A DNA stretch of 64,000 nt, taken from the NCBI GenBank assembly GCA_002721895.1, contig PBLV01000065.1, positions 1 to 64,000 on the forward strand. The letters run 5' to 3'. Position 1 is the stretch's first letter. Each line of letters opens with the position of its first letter. This DNA comes from Verrucomicrobiales bacterium. GTDB taxonomy: Bacteria > Verrucomicrobiota > Verrucomicrobiae > Limisphaerales > UBA1100. Positions 16,078 to 24,883 of this stretch are shown here, piece by piece. The translations under genes and the position numbers were made by a program. Below the pieces are notes generated by a model, which saw only the letters and a list, made by a program, of their open reading frames with translations, ran no database searches and was not told the origin of the DNA.

Positions 16078-17067
16078 CTATTGCTTTTCTTCCTGATTGG
16101 GGCGGCCGGACTCCTTCTTGTTGGAAATCCCGCGCGGGCCAGTGGGGCGCTTTTCCTTCGAGGTGTTGATGCCCAAGTTCGGCCCTTTCGAGTGCTCTTT
16201 TTCATTCAACTTTCGACCCTCTTCCTTATGGCCTTTTTTGCCCTCTTCCTTGTGGCCCTTATTACCTTCTTCCTTGCCCCCGTTGGAATTCTCCAACTCC
16301 TTCAGCAGGTGATGGTAGCGTTTCCAGTCCACATGTTTGCCACCGGTTTTCGCTGCATTGCGCTTGATCCTCGCCAAGTGCATGTAAATTTCCATTTTCT
16401 TCAAATTGCCCTTCTCCCGAAAATGGTGAGCCTTCTTCTCATACTCAAGGGCCTTACTTTCATACCCAGCAACTTTGGCTTCCTCGCCACCTTCTTCGCT
16501 CTTGGGCGGAGCAGCTGCGGTTGTTTCTGCTTTCGGCTGGCGTTGCATGCCGCGGATGCTGCGAATGGCGGCAATGAGAGACTTGAGCTGTGAGAATTGC
16601 TCCGGGCTCAGAACTCGCTGGCGCTCCAAGGCGTAGGCACGCCATTCCAGCAATAACTCCTTCTTTTCGCTGTGTTCCAGCTCGGCAAAGCCCTTGCTTC
16701 CCTTGATCCGCTGCACGGCGTTACGCCACTCGTTGCCAATTTCCCGGAGGCGGCTGACCTGCTGGGAGCTCAGTTCCAGCTCCTCAATCAAAATCTCGCG
16801 AAAAGTCTTAGGGCGCTCCTCCGACGTCGATGTGCTGCTCGACTGCTGGGAATGGCCGGACTCCTTGTTCTCACTCGAACCGGGGCGACCGGATTCATTG
16901 CGGCCCTTATGGCTGCCCAGTTGGGTTTCCTCCAACTTTTTGCGGGTTTCCTCACCACTACCCTTGTAATTGCCGCCGCGGAGAGCCTGCCGTGTACTCT
17001 GCCCATCGGCCCAAGCGTTCAGCGCGAGTGCGACCGTGAAAATTGCTGCCAAGATGATATTTTTCAT
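16078..17067 (-). CDS. Exported LTxxQ/Spy-like helical protein with charged tail
   Basis: 329 residues from the ATG at 17067 (AAAGGG upstream); the longer frame to 17241 has no leader and is rejected. Signal peptide about 1-20, then TRQALRG (25-31). The middle is helical: ELSSQQVSRLREIGNEW, and later VLSPEQFSQLKSL, reminiscent of the paired LTxxQ motifs of periplasmic Spy/CpxP-type proteins. The C-terminal third is extremely charged, with tandem GHKEEGKKGHKEEG repeats. First gene of the four-gene exported operon, 62 nt ahead of the next gene. Chaperone-like activity is only suggested by similarity of layout. Confidence 0.7.
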   Translation of the reverse strand: MKNIILAAIFTVALALNAWADGQSTRQALRGGNYKGSGEETRKKLEETQLGSHKGRNESGRPGSSENKESGHSQQSSSTSTSEERPKTFREILIEELELSSQQVSRLREIGNEWRNAVQRIKGSKGFAELEHSEKKELLLEWRAYALERQRVLSPEQFSQLKSLIAAIRSIRGMQRQPKAETTAAAPPKSEEGGEEAKVAGYESKALEYEKKAHHFREKGNLKKMEIYMHLARIKRNAAKTGGKHVDWKRYHHLLKELENSNGGKEEGNKGHKEEGKKGHKEEGRKLNEKEHSKGPNLGINTSKEKRPTGPRGISNKKESGRPNQEEKQ

Positions 17068-17251
17068 GTTTGCCCTTTTGTGTTTCGCGGCCAGCACGCC
17101 GCGCTCACTTCCTTGGACGCCCTCCTGCCTGGAGCGGTTACAACTTCTTTCCCCCGTGCATGGGGAGGGTTGCCTTTTGCCCGAGTGGCCCGTATGGTGT
17201 CCACGTGCGCTGAGTAACCGCCATGCGCGGGCAAACGTCAAACTAAACCGT
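17068..17251. promoter_or_regulatory. Divergent intergenic region
   Basis: 184 nt separate two divergent start codons (17067 minus, 17252 plus). It must hold promoters for the exported-protein operon and for the MORN lipoprotein. No operator-like palindrome was recognised by eye. Confidence 0.4.
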
Positions 17252-18442
17252 ATGAGGATGACCCGACTCCCCTATCACCGCCACCTCTCCATCGCGACCT
17301 TGGTGGCCGCACTCCTCACCGCCGGCTGCGGCAAGGATGACGCCGGCGCCCCATCCGGTGGGAATGGTTCCACGCCAAAGGGAGCCAACCCCGCCGGTGG
17401 AGATGGCACCGGACGAATCAGCGGTGGAGAAATCATGATCATCAACGACGTGATCATAAAGACAGGCGAACAAACTCCCTATACGGGGCTCGTTGTCTGG
17501 TCCCATGAAAACGGCGATCCCCAAATGGAAAGCCGCTGTGAGGCGGGCCGGTGGAATGGCCCCAGCAAATGGTGGTACGAGGATGGCACCCTTGCCGGCG
17601 AAGGTACCTACAAGGAAGGCAAATGGGAAGGCGAATACAAGGAGTGGCACGAGAACGGCAAACTCAAGGTTCAAGTCACCTTCAAGGAAGGTAAGGAGGA
17701 TGGCAGGGAGATTTGGAAATACGAAAACGGCCAGACCCAGAGCATCACCACCTATCAGGCCGGACTGAAGGAGGGCGAGGCCAAGGGCTTCTTTGAATCC
17801 GGAAAACCCAGCTGGGAAGCCATCTGGAGAAGCAATGTTCCCCATGGCGAATACTGGGAATGGTATGAGAACGGACAAAAGAAGAGCGTGATCCGCTATG
17901 ATCTCGGCAAGCGCGCGGGCAAGGAGGAGCACTGGTACGACACCCCCGGTGCCCAACAGCAAAAGGCTTGGGAAGTGACTTGGGTGGACAACAAAAAGAA
18001 CGGCGTTTATCAGGAATGGTATCCCAGCGGCATTCCCATGAAGTGGACGACGTTTGTCAACGGCGTGCTCCATGGCGAATCCGGCAGCCGCTACGAAAGC
18101 GGCCAGATGGCGCGTAGGCAGACGTTCCAGAACGGGAAGGAGGTTTCCCGGATGGAGTGGGACGTCAACGGACAAGTCACCGCCAACGGCGTCGTTCAAC
18201 TACCCCAAGGCCGTACCCACAAATGGACCACCGCCAACATCGTGCAGCACTGCACCGGCAAATCGGGCAATGAAATCGTGGCCATCTTTGGCCAAGCCGA
18301 TGCCTCCGGGGCTGGCGGAGCTTGGGTTTATAAGGGCATCAACTTCATCAACCCCCAAACCAGCCAGCAGTTCAAAGGCTCTGTGGCATTCACATTTCAA
18401 GGCAACCGTGTTACTCAGGTCCAAACCGTGGCAACGCCGTGA
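17252..18442 (+). CDS. Lipoprotein with MORN-variant repeats
   Basis: 396 residues from ATG 17252 (ATG 17258 is also possible); the open frame extends further upstream but lacks sense before the leader. The lipobox is LLTAGC, so it should be acylated and exported. Roughly nine MORN_2-type repeats of the form G-x-Y/W-x-E/W-x-Y/H-E-N-G-x fill residues ~70-310 (for example WKYENGQTQ, WEWYENGQKK, YQEWYPSGIP). The final ~70 residues form a small domain (VAIFGQAD ... WVYKGINF) shared with the next gene. The GTG of that gene overlaps this stop. MORN-variant proteins are often surface or effector-associated; the role here is unknown. Confidence 0.85.
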   Translation: MRMTRLPYHRHLSIATLVAALLTAGCGKDDAGAPSGGNGSTPKGANPAGGDGTGRISGGEIMIINDVIIKTGEQTPYTGLVVWSHENGDPQMESRCEAGRWNGPSKWWYEDGTLAGEGTYKEGKWEGEYKEWHENGKLKVQVTFKEGKEDGREIWKYENGQTQSITTYQAGLKEGEAKGFFESGKPSWEAIWRSNVPHGEYWEWYENGQKKSVIRYDLGKRAGKEEHWYDTPGAQQQKAWEVTWVDNKKNGVYQEWYPSGIPMKWTTFVNGVLHGESGSRYESGQMARRQTFQNGKEVSRMEWDVNGQVTANGVVQLPQGRTHKWTTANIVQHCTGKSGNEIVAIFGQADASGAGGAWVYKGINFINPQTSQQFKGSVAFTFQGNRVTQVQTVATP

Positions 18443-19158
18443 TTTCCGTACATCCCCGTCACTGCCTACTGCTTGCCGCCTGTCTCACAACGGCTTGTGA
18501 AAGGGATGAAGAAGCCGCGACAACGCCATCTGAAGCGCCCCCGGCCAATCTCGGCCAGCCTTCCGGCGCCACCGCCACGAATACCGCCGACGCCCAGCCG
18601 CCACCCGCGGTTGTCCCGGCCAAGAAAGGCTTTGATCCCCCCCGGCTCTACACCAATGAACTGGGCGTCAGCTTCGAGGTTTATGAACTGAACGACCTGC
18701 CTTACGATGGCAAGATCGTCACCTATCACGAGCCCAAATCCAACGGGATTAAAAAAGAGGAACTGGTCTATGAGCGCGGCCGCCTGACCACCCGACGGGA
18801 ATTCTGGCCCAACTCACAAAATAAATCCGAGGTCATCCACGACTTGGAAAACAGCACATCCACCACCAACCGCTGGGAGGAAGATGGCACCCCCATTCAA
18901 GCCGCAGGGCCGCCACCCAACGCTCCCAAGACCCGCTCGCTCAATTGGACCCTGAAACAGCCTGCCCAGATCCAGTCCTTCGTCCGTCAAAACACCGCTG
19001 TGCTGATTCATTTTCTGGGTGAGCCCGACGAACGCCAAGGCAACCTTTGGACCTACCGCGGCATGGACATCAGCGACTTCACCACCGGGCGCGAATACAC
19101 CGGCGTCCAGTTCACCGTATCCGGCAACATCGTAACCGGGGTCACCCCCCTGCCCTAG
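18439..19158 (+). CDS. Small lipoprotein sharing the C-terminal domain of its neighbour
   Basis: 239 residues, starting at a GTG that overlaps the upstream TGA by four bases (GTGA), indicating translational coupling. The leader ends in LLLAAC/LTTAC, a lipobox. After an Ala/Pro-rich linker it has one or two MORN-like stretches (YDGKIVTYHEP) and ends with a domain (IHFLGEPDER...WTYRGMDISDF) matching the end of the upstream lipoprotein. It probably arose by duplication and repeat loss. It converges on the next minus-strand gene; the two stop codons share a CTAG. Confidence 0.8.
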   Translation: MISVHPRHCLLLAACLTTACERDEEAATTPSEAPPANLGQPSGATATNTADAQPPPAVVPAKKGFDPPRLYTNELGVSFEVYELNDLPYDGKIVTYHEPKSNGIKKEELVYERGRLTTRREFWPNSQNKSEVIHDLENSTSTTNRWEEDGTPIQAAGPPPNAPKTRSLNWTLKQPAQIQSFVRQNTAVLIHFLGEPDERQGNLWTYRGMDISDFTTGREYTGVQFTVSGNIVTGVTPLP

Positions 19159-19622
19159 CGCACGCGCTGGATCTGCACGCCCCGGTTCTGCCCGCGCCGC
19201 AGCTTGTCGTAAGCCCCCCAGTTGCCGCCCTGAATCAGACCGTTCTGCATCTGCAGATTTTGACGGTAATCCAGCCCCGGCTGGCCCTTGGCGGAGGGCG
19301 CCTTGTGCTGTTGGGTTGAACTTTTGACTGGTGTTGGCGATCCGGGCGCGGGCGCGCCCAGCCATTTTTCACCGCGGTAAAAGGCGTACCGCATCTCCGC
19401 ATCACGCGCGATCACCGTCGCCTTACCACGTAGATTGTCCGCGATGTAAATCCCGCGCAAATCCGTCTCGCCGTCGCGGAAGTTGCTGTCCGCACTGCCA
19501 ATCGCCTTCACGTGAACATCTGCCACGTAACGACTGGCCACCACACCCCGCACGTTCGCCCGCACACGCCCACTTGCGGCGTCCTCCTGCACCTCGATCT
19601 TCAACGGCGTCACCAACACCAA
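19155..19622 (-). pseudogene. Orphan C-terminal tail resembling alpha-2-macroglobulin-family proteins
   Basis: 155 codons are open, but no ATG exists; the only starts are TTG/GTG codons clustered at 19622-19613, about 10 nt after the stop of the upstream gene, and an in-frame stop lies just before. The sequence (VLVTPLKIEVQE..., then ADVHVKAIGSADSNF and TDLRGIYIAD) resembles the late domains of large bacterial alpha-2-macroglobulin-like proteins, as does its short basic tail. No leader or bait/thioester region is present. It looks like the remnant of a much larger gene whose 5' part was deleted, perhaps replaced by the 490-residue gene. It could instead be translated by coupling from a TTG. 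Identification is by recollection of the family pattern only. Confidence 0.4.
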
Positions 19623-19632
19623 GCCGCTGCCA

Positions 19633-21105
19633 TTATTGACTATTTTTTACCGGCTCATATCGCCACACCCAGTCGCCTTTATAAAAATCCGCCCGTTTGC
19701 TGTTAGGATCATGAGGCTCATGAACTACCGGCTTGCCGCCATCATCCTTACGATTCCAGCCAACGCTGTAGAGAATATACCGTTCGCCCTCGCGCCGATA
19801 GCCGATGGGCTTGCCTGTAACCACGTCTTTTCGCTCCCCTACCAGTTTGACGGGATACCCTCCGCCCTTGCCCCGAGCCAGCTCCAAGCCGCATGCGATC
19901 ACCGCATGATCCAACGCCGACTGTGTAGCCCCCGTTCGGGCCACCAATTTCCCTACCGCCGGCATCAGCATGGCCGCCAAAATGTTGTAGGGATTCTTGC
20001 CGTCTGCCTTAATCAACTGTTCAAGGTCCACTCCACGCTCCGGATAGATTCGCCGTTTCTTTGCATCCGCCATATTGAAAGTCGACATCATGTGCAGTTG
20101 GTTGACTCGCAATTGATTTTGATAAATGAATCCCTCCGGCACCATGGCCAACAACGCTCCCTTCGCCTCATCCACCCCCAGCATGGCCGCCAGTTTCTTG
20201 CGGTTGCCTCCCCGTAATTGGTCCATCATCAGGTTCGAAAAATCCCGCTCGCCTCGCATCGCCAACTGGTAATGGGCGATGAGGTTAATTCCACCCAGCC
20301 GTTCACGCAACGCCGCCTGTTGATCTGCCTCCCAAAGCCCATCCGCCAAGCCTTCCCAGACCGGCTGCAACGCCATCTCCAGTATCGCCATGCGCACCAA
20401 GTGCGATATCAAAATCGGCTCATCCTTGATCGTCTCCGCCAGAAAAACCGCCATCAACACATCCTCAAGCGCCTCCTTCGGCTTGCCGGTCCGCAACCTC
20501 GCCAGTGCTCGCAGGGAATACACCCGCGCATATTGCCGCAGCGGCATCAGATGGGGAAACAACGCTGAAAAATGCGCCTCGTACTTAACATCGTACCGCG
20601 CCAAGGGCCGTTCCTGAGCCGCTTTGGCCAAGACAGACAACGGCCCCTCGTGCCTCGTCAATGCCAACAGGACATCCTCGGCCGCATCTCCCGCCTTTCC
20701 TCGCTTTGGCCACTCCTTCCCAGCCCGAAAGTGCTTCTGCCAAGCTTTCAAGTCCACCCGCTGCACCATCCGCCACCCCGTCAAGTCCGGCAGATCATCC
20801 CCTAAGGGCACAACATCCTTCGCTCTCTCAAATGCCTCCGGATCCACCGGCTTTCCTCCTTCAAAGTCCTCGCCCCATTTCAGGTTAAACAAGGGCTCGA
20901 ATTGCGGAATTAACGCGAAGTTTTTTTTCGCCGGTACTGCCTTCGGGATAATCTGGCGATAATCAAACACCTCCCCCTTCTTCCCCCACTCCGCCTTGAA
21001 TGCCTCCCAGTCCTGTTTACCCCGCCAATTTTCCACCGCAAGAAACATCATCGCCAACCCACCCACGCCAGCCACCGCAGTCTTGATTCCAGACTTCAAC
21101 TTCAT
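19633..21105 (-). CDS. Membrane-anchored protein of unknown function
   Basis: 490 residues from the ATG at 21105, preceded by AGGG at good spacing; a GTG two codons upstream is an alternative. A single N-terminal hydrophobic segment (about 5-22) should anchor it with the bulk outside the cytoplasm. The body is mostly helical with no catalytic signature recognised. The end, with YSVGWNRKDDGG and DWVWRYEP, resembles a repeated C-terminal signature I associate with uncharacterised verrucomicrobial and planctomycete proteins. It is divergent from the nuclease gene across about 110 nt. Confidence 0.75.
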   Translation of the reverse strand: MKLKSGIKTAVAGVGGLAMMFLAVENWRGKQDWEAFKAEWGKKGEVFDYRQIIPKAVPAKKNFALIPQFEPLFNLKWGEDFEGGKPVDPEAFERAKDVVPLGDDLPDLTGWRMVQRVDLKAWQKHFRAGKEWPKRGKAGDAAEDVLLALTRHEGPLSVLAKAAQERPLARYDVKYEAHFSALFPHLMPLRQYARVYSLRALARLRTGKPKEALEDVLMAVFLAETIKDEPILISHLVRMAILEMALQPVWEGLADGLWEADQQAALRERLGGINLIAHYQLAMRGERDFSNLMMDQLRGGNRKKLAAMLGVDEAKGALLAMVPEGFIYQNQLRVNQLHMMSTFNMADAKKRRIYPERGVDLEQLIKADGKNPYNILAAMLMPAVGKLVARTGATQSALDHAVIACGLELARGKGGGYPVKLVGERKDVVTGKPIGYRREGERYILYSVGWNRKDDGGKPVVHEPHDPNSKRADFYKGDWVWRYEPVKNSQ

Positions 21106-21219
21106 TCCCACAACCCTACATCACCCCTCTTCAAAATCAACCCTCCAACCACAAGCATGGGCACAACTCGTGAACAGCTTCCAGTTGCCAGTGGTTGGCG
21201 GCGTCCGCAGCCTCTCCCG

Positions 21220-22230
21220 ATGCGTGTTCGCAGGGTTATCGCATCAGCCATGGCGGCGTTGTTTCTTTTGCCGGCGGAAGGGCAGGCTTGGGATTACCTG
21301 CGACACCGGTTCGTCAACCAGCTCGCGCTGGCGTCGTTGCCCAAGGACTTTCCGGCGTTTGTACGGGAGGCGGCCAATGCGGAGCGCATCCAGTTCCTCG
21401 GCGGCGAGCCCGATCGCTGGCGCAACCAGCGCGACCGGGCCCTGCGGCATCTCAACAATCCCGACCACTATTTCGATGTCGAGTATCTTGAGCAGTACCG
21501 GCTCAAGCCCGAACAGCTCGGCCATTTCCGCTACGAGTTTGTGGAGCAAATGGCCGCCGCGCGCATTAAGCACAAGCTGCCGTTGCCCAATGAAAACGCC
21601 GACCGCCTCAAGGGCCATCCCGGCTTCCTGCCTTGGGCCATCAACGAGAACTACCTCAAGCTCGTCAGTGCGTTTTCCTATTTAAAGGTGTTCGAGGAAA
21701 TGGGCACGCCCGAGGAAATCGCCAACGCCCGCGCCAACCTCGTCTATCGCATGGGCATCCTCAGCCACTTTGTCGGCGACGCCGCGCAGCCGCTGCACAC
21801 CACCGAGCATTTTAACGGCTGGATCGGCGAGAATCCCAAGGGCTACACCACCAGCCGGCGGTTCCACTCGTGGATTGACGGCGGCTTTTTCAACGCCATC
21901 AAGGGCCACGACGCCAAGGCGCTGCTGGCCAAGGTGCGCCCTGCGATGCTGGTTGCCACAGCCGAGTCCACCAAGGACGCCAGCGGCCGGTTCCAGCACA
22001 TCATGAAGTACATTCTTGGCCAGAATGCGCTCGTCGAGCCACTTTACCAGCTCGACAAGGACAAGCACCTCTCCCCCGCCACCCCCGCCAAGGGAAAGGA
22101 ATTTCTCCAGGCCCAACTCACCAAGGGCGGCCAAGTGCTTGGCGACCTGTGGTTTACGGCGTGGAAAGAAGCCCCGACGGACAAGTTTTTGCAGTCGTAT
22201 CTGGCCAAGAGAAAACTGAAAAATCAGTAG
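21220..22230 (+). CDS. S1/P1-like zinc nuclease or phospholipase-C-fold protein
   Basis: 336 residues from ATG 21220, chosen because it opens a signal peptide ending EGQA before WDYLRHRF; ATG 21157 and 21250 are alternatives. In the S1/P1 family the mature protein starts with a Trp whose amino group binds zinc, which fits W24 here. Other ligand motifs are HYFDVEYL, SHFVGDAAQPLH (H-x3-D-x3-P-x-H pattern) and HSWIDGGF. The predicted product is a secreted Zn-dependent phosphodiesterase acting on nucleic acids or phospholipids. No Shine-Dalgarno is evident. It begins the GC-rich plus-strand block. Confidence 0.8.
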   Translation: MRVRRVIASAMAALFLLPAEGQAWDYLRHRFVNQLALASLPKDFPAFVREAANAERIQFLGGEPDRWRNQRDRALRHLNNPDHYFDVEYLEQYRLKPEQLGHFRYEFVEQMAAARIKHKLPLPNENADRLKGHPGFLPWAINENYLKLVSAFSYLKVFEEMGTPEEIANARANLVYRMGILSHFVGDAAQPLHTTEHFNGWIGENPKGYTTSRRFHSWIDGGFFNAIKGHDAKALLAKVRPAMLVATAESTKDASGRFQHIMKYILGQNALVEPLYQLDKDKHLSPATPAKGKEFLQAQLTKGGQVLGDLWFTAWKEAPTDKFLQSYLAKRKLKNQ

Positions 22231-22271
22231 AATTTGGCGCGGAATCTGCTGGTAAAATGGAGGCGCACCAA

Positions 22272-22365
22272 CCGCCCGTAGCGCAGGTTTCCAAACCTGC
22301 AACGGGCGGCGAACGAAATGCAGATTGGGAAATCTGCGATACAGCAGACAAGGATGTCTGCGCTA
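22272..22365. repeat. Compound palindromic (REP-like) element with three hairpins
   Basis: Three consecutive stems: CCGCCCGT/ACGGGCGG (22272-22279 with 22302-22309) enclosing CAGGTTT/AAACCTG (22284-22290 with 22293-22299); CAGATT/AATCTG (22321-22326, 22331-22336); GCAGACA/TGTCTGC (22344-22350, 22355-22361). TAGCGCAG at 22279-22286 is also complementary to CTGCGCTA at 22358-22365. It fills the gap between the nuclease and the Peptidase_MA gene, ending five bases before the latter's ATG. The form matches dispersed intergenic palindromes of bacterial genomes. Confidence 0.85.
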
Positions 22366-22369
22366 CAGG

Positions 22370-24883
22370 ATGAAACCGCTGGCGACATTTTGGCTGGCCG
22401 CAGTCTCCGGACTGGCCGCTTTCCTGTTGCCCGCTGCCCCCATCGACGACGCCCGCAAGGCGTACCTCGCCGGCGAATACAACGCCACCATCCACCACGC
22501 CAAGGCCGCCACCGCCGCGCGGCAGTGGGATGAGGAGGCGCGCGTCCTGCACATCCGCGCGCTGCTCACCACCGGCCAGTACGTGCAGGCCCGTGCCATC
22601 ACCACCAACGCCATTGCCAAGCTCCCGCACAGCGTGCGGCTGCACTGGGTGTCGCACGAGGTGCATCATTTTAACAACGACCCCAAGGCCGCCACCAATG
22701 CATTAAAGGAAATGAACGGCCTCGCCAGCCGCATGGCGTGGCGTTACCGCAATGCGCCGGACCTCGTCGTGCTCGGCCAAATGGCGCTGCTGGAGGGCGC
22801 CGATCCCAAGCTCGTGCTGGAGCGCCTGTTCGACACCGCGGAAAAGGACGATCCCAACCACCGCTCCGTCCCGCTGGCCAAGGGCGGGCTGGCGTTGAGC
22901 AAGAGCGACTACACGCTCGCCTCGCGCGTCTTTCAACTCGCGCTGAAGAAGCATCCCAAGGATGCCGACATTCACTATGGTGTCGCCAAGTCCTTCGAGG
23001 GCACCGACCGCAAGGTGATGCGCCAACACCTCATGGCGGCTTTGGCGGCCAACCCCAACCACATTCCCTCGCACCTCATGCTGGCCGACAACATCATCGA
23101 CCGCGAGGCGTACAAGGAGGCGGAAAAACTCCTGGCCGATGTCCTCAAGGTAAATCCCGAGCAGCCCGAGGCGTGGGCCTACCGCGCCGTACTCGCCCAC
23201 CTTCGCAGTGACCGCGCCGGCGAGAAGGCCGCCCGCGAGCGCGCCCTCAAGCACTGGAAACGCAACCCGCGCGTGCCGCATCTCATCGGCAAGAAGCTTT
23301 CGCAAAAATATCGCTTTGCCGAGGGCTCGGCCTACCAGCGTGCGGCGCTGGCATTCGACGACAAGCATCTCCCCGCGCGCATCCAGCTGGCGCAGGACCT
23401 CCTGCGGCTGGGGCAGGAGAAGGAAGGCTGGGCCATGGCCGCCTCCGCGCACGACGCCGACGGCTACGACGTGACCACCTTCAACCTCGTCACTTTAAAA
23501 GACACGCTCGACAAGTACCGCACTTTAAAGAACGACGACTTCATCCTGCGCATGGCGCCGCGCGAGGCGGAGATTTACGGGCCGCGCGCGCTGGCGCTGC
23601 TGCAGCGCGCCAAGGACACGCTATGTAAGAAGTACGGCCTCAAGCTGGAGCAGCCGACGACGGTGGAGATCTTTGCCGAGCAAAAGGACTTCGGCGTGCG
23701 CACCTTTGGCATGCCGGACAATCCCGGCTTTCTCGGCGTGTGTTTCGGCTGTGTCATCACCGCCAACAGCCCCGCCTCGCAGATGCCCGACCCCGCCAAC
23801 TGGGAGTCGGTGCTGTGGCACGAGTTTTGCCACACGGTGACGCTGGCGATGACCAAGAACAAGATGCCGCGCTGGCTGAGCGAGGGCATCTCCGTTTACG
23901 AGGAACGGCAGGCCAATCCCGCGTGGGGGCAGTCGATGAACCCGCAGTTCCGCGAGATGATCCTCGGCGGCGAGCTGACGCCCGTCTCCAAGCTCAGCGG
24001 CGCGTTCCTCGCGCCCAAGACGGGGGCGCACTTGTCGTTTGCCTATTACGAGTCGTCGCTGGTGGTGGAGCACATTGTCGACCGCTTTGGACTGGAGGCC
24101 ATTCGCAAGATCCTGCACGACCTCGGCAAGGGCGTGGAAATCAACGCCGCGATCGCCAAGCACACCGAGCCGATGGACAAGCTGGAGCCGGCATTTGCCG
24201 CCTTCGCTAAGGCCCGCGCAGAGGCATTAGCGCCCAAGCTCGACTGGACCAAGCCGACGCCCGCCGACTTGAAGGCCGGCGTGGAGGCCTTCGCCAAGCG
24301 GCACCCAAAGAACATTTACATGCTGCGGCGGCAGGCGCGAAAGGCGTTGGCGGATAAAAAGTGGGAGGCCGCCAAGGCGCCCTGCCGCGAGTTGATCGCG
24401 CTGTTCCCGCGACAGGTCGATGCTGAAAACGCCTACGTGATGCTCGCCAAGGCGCATCGCGAGCTGAAGGAGTTCACCGAGGAACGCGCGGTGCTGCGGC
24501 GGTTCGCGGCGATGACGGATGATGCGTACGACGTTTACCAGCGGCTGATGGAACTGGCGGCGGAGGCGAAGGACTGGGCGGCCGTGCGCGAGAATGCCGA
24601 GCGGTCCTTGGCGGTCAACCCGCTGCTCGCGCCGCCGCACCGCCACTTGGCCGAGGCCGCCGAGGCGCTGAAGCAGAACGACGCGGCCATCGGCGCATGG
24701 CGGATCGTCCTGCGGCTGGACCCGCGCGACCCCGCCGAGGCGCACTTCCGGCTGGCGCGCCTGCTGCACGCCAAGGGCGCGCCCGAGGCCAAGCGGCACT
24801 TGTTGATGGCGCTGGAGGAGGCCCCGCGCTACCGCGAGGCTCTGCGGCTTCTTTTAAAGATGAACGAGAAAGGCAAGCAATGA
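22370..24883 (+). CDS. Exported TPR protein with Peptidase_MA-like zinc metalloprotease domain
   Basis: 837 residues from ATG 22370 (AGG just upstream), which opens a signal peptide; an ATG at 22325 lies inside the palindromic repeat and is rejected. N- and C-terminal parts are built of TPR-like helical repeats. In the middle is a gluzincin-type site, HEFCH near residue 484, with SEGISVYEE about 20 residues later supplying the third ligand; this is the Peptidase_MA pattern. It opens cluster B and overlaps the DUF4159 start (ATGA). The likely role is proteolysis or assembly of envelope proteins; substrate unknown. Confidence 0.83.
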   Translation: MKPLATFWLAAVSGLAAFLLPAAPIDDARKAYLAGEYNATIHHAKAATAARQWDEEARVLHIRALLTTGQYVQARAITTNAIAKLPHSVRLHWVSHEVHHFNNDPKAATNALKEMNGLASRMAWRYRNAPDLVVLGQMALLEGADPKLVLERLFDTAEKDDPNHRSVPLAKGGLALSKSDYTLASRVFQLALKKHPKDADIHYGVAKSFEGTDRKVMRQHLMAALAANPNHIPSHLMLADNIIDREAYKEAEKLLADVLKVNPEQPEAWAYRAVLAHLRSDRAGEKAARERALKHWKRNPRVPHLIGKKLSQKYRFAEGSAYQRAALAFDDKHLPARIQLAQDLLRLGQEKEGWAMAASAHDADGYDVTTFNLVTLKDTLDKYRTLKNDDFILRMAPREAEIYGPRALALLQRAKDTLCKKYGLKLEQPTTVEIFAEQKDFGVRTFGMPDNPGFLGVCFGCVITANSPASQMPDPANWESVLWHEFCHTVTLAMTKNKMPRWLSEGISVYEERQANPAWGQSMNPQFREMILGGELTPVSKLSGAFLAPKTGAHLSFAYYESSLVVEHIVDRFGLEAIRKILHDLGKGVEINAAIAKHTEPMDKLEPAFAAFAKARAEALAPKLDWTKPTPADLKAGVEAFAKRHPKNIYMLRRQARKALADKKWEAAKAPCRELIALFPRQVDAENAYVMLAKAHRELKEFTEERAVLRRFAAMTDDAYDVYQRLMELAAEAKDWAAVRENAERSLAVNPLLAPPHRHLAEAAEALKQNDAAIGAWRIVLRLDPRDPAEAHFRLARLLHAKGAPEAKRHLLMALEEAPRYREALRLLLKMNEKGKQ

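Noticed and set aside
19150..19160. Regulatory role for the CTAG shared by two convergent stop codons
   Set aside because: A one-site coincidence of TAG stops on opposite strands; no hairpin around it.
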